A stretch of DNA of 64,000 nucleotides from Lepidodermella squamata. Lineage: Eukaryota > Gastrotricha. The translations under genes and the position numbers were made by a program. This document shows, piece after piece, positions 54,932 to 64,000 of this stretch (the stretch's first letter is position 1; the number at the start of each line of letters is the position of its first letter). The notes beneath the pieces are model-generated. The model saw only the letters and a list, made by a program, of their open reading frames with translations, had not been told where the DNA came from and did no database searches. The DNA lies in NCBI GenBank assembly GCA_047495785.1, contig JBLDXI010000026.1:558001-622000 (forward strand). Reading direction: 5' to 3'.

Positions 54932-56214
54932 TCATTTTAAATTTAGAATTGTTGACAGCGAGTTGAAAGAATGCATTTGCTGAGATAATTCAACTACAAG
55001 AGACAAAAAGGTTTTTCTGATTCGTATAGTAAGGTCATAGCACTGCGAAAACAATGCTATCTTTTGGCTTGTCTCTTTTGCATCGTTATAGGCCCATAGC
55101 ATGAGAAGCGATTGGTACATTTGCCTCTGCAATCGGACGATCCTTTCAGCCTTCTTCGCGTCATCAACTGAAAGAAACAAACATGAACTATCCGAGAATT
55201 GAAGCTTGTAGAAGTTACCTTGAAAATATATCATTCCCATAATGAGTGAACTCTCAATAAAAGACGGGTTTAACCGAGCGAGGTAATCAGCCAATCGGCT
55301 ACATTGGGCATACAGTGGCTGGAAGTAAGATGCCATGTTGCCATGGTTAAAAAAACGAAAACGGCTTACTTCGAAACCCGGGAAAGATTGAAGAGAAATT
55401 TCCTTTAATGAGTTAGATAAGCCTAGCATCGATGGAGGGCTCCCATTAGGTAGGCTGTTGAAGAGAGCTTTCACATGAACTACACTCGTCGATTTGACTG
55501 CATCCAAGTCGTCTTGAGTAACACACATTGGTTCAATTTCTACACAATCTATTAATTGCGGATAATTTACTCATTAACAGGCCCTACCTTGAAAATAATT
55601 GCCATATTTTTCACAAATTAGCGACTCCATCGCGGTTTGTTCCAGTCCCAACCTAAGTATTGTTTCAATGTCACAGATCTCCGCGTTTGGTCTTTTCAGC
55701 GGCATCGATTCAAGGCCGTGAAATAAAGGGAAGGCCTTTGCTGTGCACAACATCATAGATTCAGCTTTTGAACATTGATTCGTCTGTGGATTGGAGATTA
55801 TCGCAGGAGGTGATGGTGCACAGTCGCTCGAGGAATCAGATAACGAAATTGGGGAGCTTGAACGTCGTCCGGCACATGTCCTCGCCATAAATTTACCTTG
55901 AAAAAGAGAATTATGACAGCATTTTTTCAGGGATGACGGGATCTAGGATTACTTTGCAATCCTACAGCTACGCATTTGTCGTAACGGCAAAGCGGGCACA
56001 GTTGGCCCTTTAAATGGCTGGCCAACTTGCATGGTGAACGGTTCTGGTCATCGCCTTTCTTGCCTTTATCCTGTACACAGACCAGTGCTTCAGGTTTTCC
56101 GCAATGGCGCCTGAAGAATTTTTGACACGCCTCGCATACTGTAGGTTGATAGTCTTTGCGCCGAGGAACGACAGACGTGCAAATTTTACACAGAACAGCC
56201 GCGATAGGAGGCAT
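54932..56214 (-). CDS. NR-M: nuclear-receptor-like zinc-finger protein
   Basis: Exon 1 (56214-55953) encodes an intact DNA-binding domain starting Met-Pro-Pro-Ile-Ala-Ala-Val-Leu-Cys-Lys-Ile-Cys. 207 bp of it (55977-56183) are identical to NR-N (59387-59593), although introns and later exons of the two genes differ visibly. The last two exons are encoded around 55310-54932; the reading frame continues through the intron between 55220 and 55160, which needs cDNA to settle. The protein ends Thr-Ile-Leu-Asn-Leu-Lys. Confidence 0.75.
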
Positions 56215-58347
56215 TTTTATTCGAGGAAAAAGTTATATTAATAATGAGAGGCTATAGGGTGCGACACCGAAATTAAAAATCGATGAATCAATGAATGGCA
56301 ACAGTGCACTACCAAGTCTGAGCACGATAATTCTTTCGGTTAATGGGTCCTAAAAAAAATACGAGCAATTTACAATCTATATGTCACGAGTCGTGGGTAC
56401 TTTTTTGATACGAATTTTAGAAAACAAGGTAATCAAGGTTAAAAATATTGGTAAATAATCATGTTTTGTGTTTGCTGGTCCTGCAAGCAGTGTGCGAAGT
56501 AGGATCCGGGAACTGAGGTGTTTTCTCGGTTTATTCGGCACCCAGCCCTCAATTTTTGTTGAGAAAAGAAAATACTAAATTTGGATCATCGACTATCTAG
56601 CTAGCTGAAAGTAAATTAAGGGGAAATCTTACGGCATTACCAAATTGCATTCAATTAAATAGCTAACCATTTTATTCGGTTATTTAACTGCGGTTATGGG
56701 TAGGTCACGATTAGGGTGAGAGGCTGTGACTAGAAAAGGGGGATTTGGAACTGATTGGAAAAATTTGGAACAGAATCCAATGATGATTGGAACTGAATTC
56801 AATAGTTTCGTAATGAATTGATAATTCACTATATCCATGAATTATTTGAACTGTCCGAATGAGGACAATTTGCGAGCGTGCAGAATTTTGCAAATTTTAT
56901 AGAACCGCTAGAATTATTGCGAACCTCGTCCCAACTTTTCCAAATTTAACCCAATCAGTAAATTAGGAGTTTCTTTAACTCGTTTTCTTCAAAAGACCAC
57001 GCATGTAGAAGACATGAAGTAAGGAAGGGGTAGCCAACAATAACCTGAAATATAGCGGATTCACGGAAGAACGCCAGCGTTTATAGCAATGAGATACGAG
57101 ATACCTACTTGTGAGAGAATATCGTTAGCTTCGTTGAACAACTCGTATTTACAGTTGTTTACATCAGTTTAACGGTATAAAGGTCACGTGATAAATCATC
57201 TGTTTTTGCTTCGTCATTTACGTGTAAAAAACAACGCTTTTTACTTGTCATCTTCCACCGTGAAACTACCGTAAAAAGTATAAAACCGAGTTCAACAACG
57301 CTAACGATATGGGAGGAATACACTGCTTTACGGAAAATGAAGCTAAGCGAGAAGCTAAGGGCGAAGTAGAAGAGGAAATCGGCGACAAATAATGTTCTGA
57401 TCTCAAGGACAAACCTCATTAGGCCCAGATGCTTTTCCGGAAAATTATAGCTAGTCTGAGTAAGGGTTCGAGCGAAGCTTATTACAAAATAGTTATTGAC
57501 GATGGAAATGTATGTAGCCTTGAAGTATTACAGATAGCCTCTGTATTTCATTGATACTTTTGATGGAGTATAGGAATCCGAAAAATGAATGGGAATGAAA
57601 ATGGAATAGACAGACAGTTAGCAAAATATCAAGACACGCGTTCTATCACGCGTGAGACAGGCGAGACCGCTCTTGAAAACAGAAAACAGGTCAATCGCCT
57701 ATAAACTAGATAATATCAGACTCGATTTGCTCAGGGCACTATAGAGGGGACTGGCATGAATTACTGCACAATAATGGAAAACAAAGGGACAGGTGAGTAT
57801 TTTGATTCAAATTATACACAAGAAAAAAGTCGTTCATTTACCGAAAGAATGAGTTAAGATAAATGTTTAAAATCGGATACTTCGGAATTCACAAGCGAAA
57901 ATTCCACGCCCATTGGGGTGATTTTTGTTCTGTTGAAGAATAAATTGTTGAGCTCATCAATATTGCAGATTTGTGAAAGCTTATTATGTGGGCAGGGAGG
58001 AATTATGGGGCGCATTAGAAGAAGTCGGCTTAAGGCAAGATCTCATTGACAAAATAAAATGCTCCGTATAGAGACAGCATTGCTAAAGTGTGCATAAATT
58101 TCAGCGCATAACCTTTGCTTTCGAAACCGCACTGTGATGTCCCTTGAAATAGATAGCACTCAGTTAATTATTGATATTTTTGCAGCACGATATGGCTGAA
58201 AATTAATGTCCCGAAAATCAAGTTTGTAATTGTTAATGAAAATAACTGCAATCTAGCTTGTGCAATTTTAGGAACTTTTATTTCAGAGCAGCCTTCCAGT
58301 ATGCATGTTTATGTTTTGTTGTCATATCGCAGTTCATGAGCATGAAT
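56215..58347. other. Intergenic region between NR-M and NR-N
   Basis: 2.1 kb, much wider than the other gaps in the array (70-405 bp). It holds the second copy of a 40 bp dispersed repeat (56487-56526). I see no receptor exon, RNA gene or long frame. The minus-strand frame at 57159-57419 is hydrophobic but unlike anything I recognise. Confidence 0.5.
56487..56526 (+). repeat. 40 bp dispersed repeat, copy 2
   Basis: Matches 22065-22104 in the same orientation. See that entry. Confidence 0.45.
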
Positions 58348-59617
58348 TCACTTAAAATTCAAAACTTTTGACAGCGAGTTGAAAGAATTGAACTGCTGAG
58401 ATAATTCAGCTACAACAGACATAAATTCTTTTCGAATCAATATAGTGAGTTCATAGCATTTCGAAAACAATGCCATCTTCTGACAGGTCTCCCTTGTATC
58501 GCCAGAGGACCACAACATGAGAAGCGCTTGGTAAATTTGCCGCTGCAATCGGACAATCCTTCCAGCCACCCTCGCGTCGTCAACTAAAAGAAGCAATCGT
58601 GAACCTTTAAAGAGTTAGACCTAGAAAAATTACCGTGGAAGAATATGGTTCCTAAAATGAGTGAACTCTCAATGAAAGACGGGTTCAATTGAGCGAGACA
58701 ATCAGCCAACTGGCTGCATGCGGCAAACGTTGACTGGAGAGTAAAAACTACATTGCCATAACTAAGAAAACTAAAACCGCTTACCTTGAACCCCGGGAAA
58801 GATTTAAGGGCCACTTCCATAAATGAGTTAGACACGCCTAGTGTCGAGGGAGGGCTTCCGTTAGGTAGGCAGTTGAATAGAGCTTTCACTTGGACAACGC
58901 TTGTCGATTTGAGCGCATCTAAGTCATTCCAAGTAAGGTACATTGGTTCCATTTCTGCAAAACCCGTTTATTGCGAAGAATATTCCCATTATCAGGCCAT
59001 ACCTTTGAAAAATTTGCCATATTTTTCACAAATTTTCGACTCCATTGCTGTTTGTTCAAGGCCTAATCCAAGTACCTTTTCGATGTCATTGATCTCCGCG
59101 TTGGGTCTTTTCAGCGGCACCGATTCAAGGCCGTGGAATAGAGTGAAGGCCTTCGCTGCGCACAGCATCATAGATTCAGCTTTCGAACATTGATTGGTTT
59201 GTGGGTTCGTGATTATCGTACGAGGGGATCGCGCACTGCCAGGGGAATCAGACAACGACGCTGGGGAGCTTGAACATTGTTCGACATGTGCCTTCGCCAT
59301 GAATTTACCTTGATACAGATAAGAATAGCATAATTTTTAGGAATCGCGGGATATAGGCTTACTTTGCAATCCAGCAGCTACGCATCTGTCGTAACGGCAA
59401 AGCGGGCACAGTTGGCCCTTTAAATGGCTGGCCAACTTGCATGGTGAACGGTTCTGGTCATCGCCTTTCTTGCCTTTATCCTGTACACAGACCAGTGCTT
59501 CAGGTTTTCCGCAATGGCGCCTGAAGAATTTTTGACACGCCTCGCATACTGTAGGTTGATAGTCTTTGCGCCGAGGAACGACAGACGTGCAAACAGAACA
59601 GAAGCGATGGGAGGCAT
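58348..59617 (-). pseudogene. NR-N: receptor gene with a frameshifted DNA-binding exon
   Basis: Exon 1 (59617-59363) is 255 nt against 262 in NR-M. Seven bases are missing just after Val-Leu, removing the first cysteine pair of finger I and shifting the frame, so translation from the ATG ends after 65 residues without zinc fingers. The remaining exons (LBD-like, about 59300-58348) are intact and end Val-Leu-Asn-Phe-Lys. No alternative start restores the fingers. The gene is probably a young pseudogene, or an LBD-only protein if a downstream start (for example the Met at 59300) is used. Confidence 0.75.
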
Positions 59618-60057
59618 TTTTACTCGAGGAAAAGTGTCGGATAATGAAAGACTATAAGGTGCTATATCCTAATACGAAATCGATGCATTGATGAATGACA
59701 TCTGAGCTTTTATATTACTACATAATTTAATCCTTTCGTTCGTGGACATGTCGTGGACATAAAAAATAGCGAGTGCCTAATCGATGTCATGAGTGTTTTT
59801 TTAAATTAATCAATTATATTTGGCAGCGTAAGGTTTTTCGGTTACGGTGAGTGTTAAGGTGAATGCCGGTTGCTAGTGTTAGAAGAGGTGAGAAGACAGA
59901 AATAAACTTGAATCACGGCGGAGTTGTGGACCCCGGACAGGAGTAATAAGCGGATAAAAGCAGAAACAAAAGGAAGGAACGTGGAGAAGAATAGAACGTA
60001 TAAGCAAGAGTGTAGCGGAAAAGAGAAGATTAGTTCACGAAGACAACGAGCGGGCCC

Positions 60058-60206
60058 TATCATCAGCTGAAAGAAACAACATTCAACCTTTCAAAATCGA
60101 TCTTCGAGAAATCACCATGAAAACTTTCAGTGAAAGGCGCGGGTCCAGCTAAGCGAGGCAGTCATCCGATCGGCTACAAGCGTCAACCGTTGACTGGAGA
60201 GAGAAT
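60058..60206 (-). pseudogene. Relic of a receptor LBD exon
   Basis: The plus strand carries CATCAGCTGAAAGAAACAA, then GCGAGGCAGTCATCCGATCGG and CGTTGACTGGAGAG. These correspond in order to the exon 4/5 border and exon 4 of NR-M and NR-N (55150-55330; 58590-58735), with a deletion between. It marks the former upstream end of the array. Confidence 0.6.
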
Positions 60207-60324
60207 CCACATTTCAATTGTTCTTCTTTTGCCCATGATAGTGAGATCAATCATATTTGTTTACCAGCTTAGATTATAGGGTAATTCATGAATTTATTAA
60301 CTAAACCTATTACCGCCGCCGAGG

Positions 60325-63033
60325 TTAAACGAACAAGAAACAGCGACGACAAATGAAACTGTAGCACGGTAAAGCCAGGAAAGCTAGCACGGCTTCACCA
60401 GCCGCATTCAGGTTCACAGCTAAATTCGTCGGCCAGCTGTTTTCTGGCATGTTGGTTTGGTTCTGATAGTGAAATGTGGTGATGACCTCAGGTTTCATTG
60501 TCGTTGTGCCTTTCGACACCGTTGCAACATTCGAAGTAGAGGTTTCCGTTGAAGGCACTGTCGTCGATGAGGTGGACGCCCTATCTGTTTTAGAAGCCTT
60601 TGTGGTGGAAGTACCTATCGACGCCGTTGCCACTTTCGAAGTAGAAGTTTTCGTTGAAGGCACTGTCGTCGATTTGGTGGTTTTACTGATGGTCGTAGAG
60701 GAATATTTATTTTTGCGGGTAGTTGGCTGTGTTCGCATCGTCGTCCACAGGTTCGTTGTCGGCCTAACAGTTGTTGTTCGTGGCAACATGGGAGGATCTG
60801 GAATAATCCATGGATCCGTATAGTTGGTATCACGCCTTTCCCAATCATAAACATGAGCACCGAAATTGTCACAGGGCGGATTTCCACAAATAGGCATTGC
60901 TTCGCTACATTTATTATTCAAGCAATATTTCCTTCCGTTTGAGCAAGGCATACCATCCGGTGTCAAACCAGAATTTGGAAACTAAATCATGGGAAAAATT
61001 AGAATTGAAGACTTAGTAATGACTCAATCATATGAAAGGGAAAAGAAATCTTACGCATATAAGAACTCACCGCATCGCTGTCGAAAGAATAACACCCGTT
61101 TCGAATTGCGTAGTGGAATTGGCGCTCTTTCAATACCCACTCAGCAGCATTCCAACATGTCAGAGATCCACATTCAGCATCTTCTGCATTAGCACAACGA
61201 TGAAATGAAGTCCTGCTTTCATACCCGCAGTGAGCCCCTACTATCCCTAGCATATTATTCGGTTGGCATTCAGATGCTCGATCCTCGTAAAACCTCCCAA
61301 GCATCAAGCGGGGACAGATCTCCTGCCGGCTTAAGCATTCACCCGCATGACATGTTCCGTTCAATTTCGACCAGAAATAAGTGATTACGCAGGACGTTCC
61401 TGTCATGAAGACTCGATCTTTCGGGCAAGCCGGTGAATTCCCAGAGCAATATTCAGCCAGGTCACACTGCGAAGTCGCAGCCCGGCAACGCTTCGATTTG
61501 CCGTAGAACGAGCATGTCGAGGGATTGCAGCATTCACCTTGGGCGCAGGCGGCGCGCTTGCTCAGTTTGCATGTTCTAGAATCGCAGCATTGCTTGTTTT
61601 TGCAAAACAGCCCCGGAAAATTATTTCTTCCAGGCGGCCCTTGCTCTATCCCACAGTCGCATTCCTCGCCCTTTTCCACAATACCATTACCGCAAATTCC
61701 TTCCTTAATACCATAATTCGGGCTTATTTCCGGTGGTTTCTTGAGACAATAAGGCGCTAATCGGCTAAGGCTTTTCAAGTGTCCACTTATGAAGCTACGC
61801 GAGCAATTCGACCACGCCCAATCGGCTTTCCGTTCACTTTCATCAACATCCGAATCAGCTTGCATGACGCAATTGCGATCATAACTGGGACATGAGCAAT
61901 TCTCAGTATCGTGAGCCGCATCTAAAATTTCAACGGGTATTATTATTATTTAAATAGCTAAGTATTCTTTGTTTAACCAACTCACCAAACCCATGTCCTA
62001 GTTCGTGCGATATTGTGGACGAAAGCTGTAAAATTCGCCCTGGTAATGTTGTATATCGTCTTCCTGACTTGACAACAGCCAAGCTTGCTGTTACATTTCG
62101 ATATTTACAGACACTTTGACGGCGCGTAATGCCGATAATATTAAGTTGCTTATCAAATCGAGGATGCAAATGTTTGAATAAAATTACGTAATCAAAACTT
62201 TTAGAGTAGTTGAAATCTGACCAGATATTCTCCTTCACGTAAGCTATGTCGCTATCAATGTCCCAAGCCGTGTCGTTGTACGAGGATTCATTAAGTATTT
62301 TAATTAGAGGTAAGTAAATCAAAACGTTATTTTGAGACCAAACCAAGTTGACATAATTGAAGATGTTTGATATCACTGAAAAAGTATGATCTACATTTGA
62401 CTCGAAAATTGTTGTAAAGGCGCTTGCTGTTACGAGAGCAAGAACTCGTAAGTGATACCATTGGCGATGTTGAATATCCCTCGTTAGCTCATGTATCCAT
62501 TCATAATTCAAAGATAACAATGTGGGATCTGTAAAAACTTGTTTAATGTCTGAATGATTTTGATATTCGCCAAGCATCGAAAAATTCCACAACTTTGCGT
62601 CACCACCCTCCATGGAAATGATAGCTTTATCGCCTGGTAACCAAACCAGCCCAGATGTGAAGCCAGGGCAAAAGCTGAACATGCATTTGGTCAGGTGGGA
62701 AGATGTTTCAAAAGAGGCTATGCCGTTGTATTGACAGGATTTGTAGGTCCCTATGGTGCCTTCGAAATCGATGCTGAAGTTAAGTGGAATAAATCGCCGG
62801 TTTATTGCCAACTCACATCGGCCACTCTGGTCAGTTTTAGGAATGACAAAATTGACAACCAGCGTGTTGGGATTTTCCTCCTCAGTTGCGAGAATCCGGC
62901 TCTTACTATTCAAAGGCTTCGTCACAGTAACACGGCCAGGACCAAGAGGTTTCTCGTGCCATGTACCAAAGCCATTGAGCTCTTGGTATGACAGCTTCAA
63001 ATGCATGAGCAAAATTGTTGCAAGGAGGAGCAT
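60325..63033 (-). CDS. ADAM metalloprotease-disintegrin
   Basis: Exons 63033-61986, 61921-61071 and 60981-60325 join in frame to about 851 residues. Signal peptide (about 1-16); propeptide; metalloprotease domain with zinc motif His-Glu-Leu-Gly-His-Gly-Phe-Asp-Ala-Ala-His-Asp across intron 1 and a Met-turn (Cys-Val-Met-Gln-Ala); disintegrin domain (Glu-Glu-Cys-Asp-Cys-Gly; Cys-Arg-Ala-Ala-x-x-x-Cys-Asp-Leu-Ala-Glu-Tyr-Cys); Cys-rich domain; a 100-residue Ser/Thr-rich stalk; and a short hydrophobic C-terminus that could be a membrane or GPI signal. Role: shedding or matrix cleavage at the cell surface. Oddity: Asp where the family has an almost invariant Gly. No EGF module is seen. Confidence 0.8.
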
Positions 63034-63550
63034 TAATTTCTTAAATCAAACAACAAAGTTTGATTTGTCGGTGGTGATCTAAGCAGCTGAAATACTTACA
63101 GATCAAGTCACATTCAATCAACTCACGAGATAGGTAAAAAGATGTGAATTTCTCAAGGATCTTTAAGGAGGAAGTTTTTACTGAGTTAAAGCGAACTGCA
63201 TCGCAAGTCAATATTGTTGCCATCGATTTCGTTGCGGCTGGAGGTAGTTTCACAGGGCCATGGAACTACGTCGGTGGCAGTCGTTTCGCTCAAATAGCGA
63301 TAGGACTGGCGTCGTTCTAATTCTTTTCGTTAATGAATAATCAGGCATTTTCCAAAAAGTCTACTGGTTTGTACTTGAATCCAACCCGACCATATGGGAC
63401 AGCTATTGTTAGATTATTGGGTCCCCCTATTATAGGAACCAAATGTTCAATGAGCGGATCCTAAATTGCTGTTGCGAACCCAAGTTTTGGAATATTCATT
63501 GGGCCTGAAACCAATTTGGTGGACTTCCAAGGATGTCAGCCATTTTATTG
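63034..63550. other. Upstream region of the ADAM gene
   Basis: Presumed promoter and leader of the ADAM gene. The small minus-strand frame at 63041-63253 has no features. No TATA box is obvious. Confidence 0.4.
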
Positions 63551-63554
63551 TACG

Positions 63555-63775
63555 GCGACAAAACCGCGACAAAGCCGATTAGCGCGAACAGCGAATGCGA
63601 CACAACAGCAACTTTTTTATTTCGCGACAAAACCGCAACCTAGCAGAACAGCGAATGCGACAAGACAGCAACTTTTTTTATTTCGCGACAAAACCGCAAC
63701 CTAGCAGAACAGCGAATGCGACAAAACAGCAACTTCGCAGAACAGCGAATGTGCGACAAAACAGCGAAAACCTAC
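63555..63775. repeat. Tandem repeat, about 61-69 bp unit
   Basis: GCGACAAAACCG begins three units at 63555, 63624 and 63685. Each contains CAGAACAGCGAATGCGACA and a T run, followed by a shortened fourth piece to about 63770. Repeats are nearly identical, so the array is young. The open frames here are repeat artefacts. Confidence 0.8.
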
Positions 63776-64000
63776 CATGTAAAAGGTGCATCTTGTTTCT
63801 GCTGATAGTTTGCAAATTGGAAATGCTGCTGTTTTCTCGTTGTTGCTGTTTTGAGTATTTGCTGTTATGACGGTCTGCCATTTATAGACCATGGAAATTC
63901 TAAAAAATTATTTTCACATTCAGCGTGAAAATCTGTTAACTTTTCAGGAAATCATACACGTTCCCTAAAATTGTCATGATTATTCTAAAATCAATATTCG

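Noticed and set aside
63516-63892. Small frames at the right edge
   Set aside because: Products of a 61-69 bp tandem repeat.

Overview
The window is nuclear DNA from a small-intron metazoan. Most introns that can be delimited by eye are about 48-90 bp (a few are longer) with GT-AG ends, genes are multi-exon on both strands, and AATAAA signals follow several stops. The content is a large, fast-evolving family of nuclear-receptor-like zinc-finger genes, secreted Kunitz, PAN, sushi and ADAM proteins, an extracellular Cu/Zn superoxide dismutase, dermatopontin-like pore-former genes, a Penelope-type fragment and DNA transposons. This suggests an invertebrate, perhaps an ecdysozoan, because lineage-specific nuclear receptor expansions are best known in nematodes. 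The splice acceptors are not the strict TTTCAG of nematodes, so I do not name a phylum.

Layout. 1-2.1 kb: no intact gene; a relic receptor exon, a cluster of perfect hairpins, a GIY-YIG (Penelope-like) fragment and a hammerhead-like core. 2.2-7.2 kb: receptor gene NR-A, whose second exon is split by a 3.6 kb terminal-inverted-repeat transposon carrying two convergent genes. 8.7-13.9 kb: receptor genes NR-B and NR-C, with a Gly/Asp-rich secreted-protein gene between them. 15.9-18.8 kb: two intronless tandem genes for secreted dermatopontin-like plus aerolysin-like proteins. 19.2-21.4 kb: two more low-complexity acidic secreted-protein genes. 23.3-24.8 kb: NR-D. 25.1-26.6 kb: Cu/Zn SOD and a sushi-domain protein. 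27.0-30.9 kb: three tandem Cys-rich type I membrane proteins with a CD164/endolyn-like tail. 31.2-32.5 and 38.4-42.1 kb: two Kunitz-Kunitz-PAN-PAN genes, flanking a FYVE-like zinc-finger gene (32.5-34.1 kb) and a gene-poor stretch that holds a MITE. 42.3-59.6 kb: ten receptor genes (NR-E to NR-N), head to tail on the minus strand; the last is frameshifted. 60.3-63.0 kb: a secreted or membrane ADAM metalloprotease-disintegrin.

The receptor genes share one ancestral six-exon plan. Exon 1 encodes the DNA-binding domain and ends in phase 1 after Gly-Met-Gln. Later exons include a 112-118 nt exon 3 and a 100 nt exon 5. NR-E to NR-N have lost or gained introns in a pattern that sorts them into subgroups. 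The ligand-binding half is very divergent, so the receptor assignment rests mainly on the zinc fingers. The three most notable things are the two-gene transposon caught inside NR-A, the CD164-like tails on the Cys-rich family, and an identical 207 bp tract plus a 7 nt deletion linking NR-M and NR-N.
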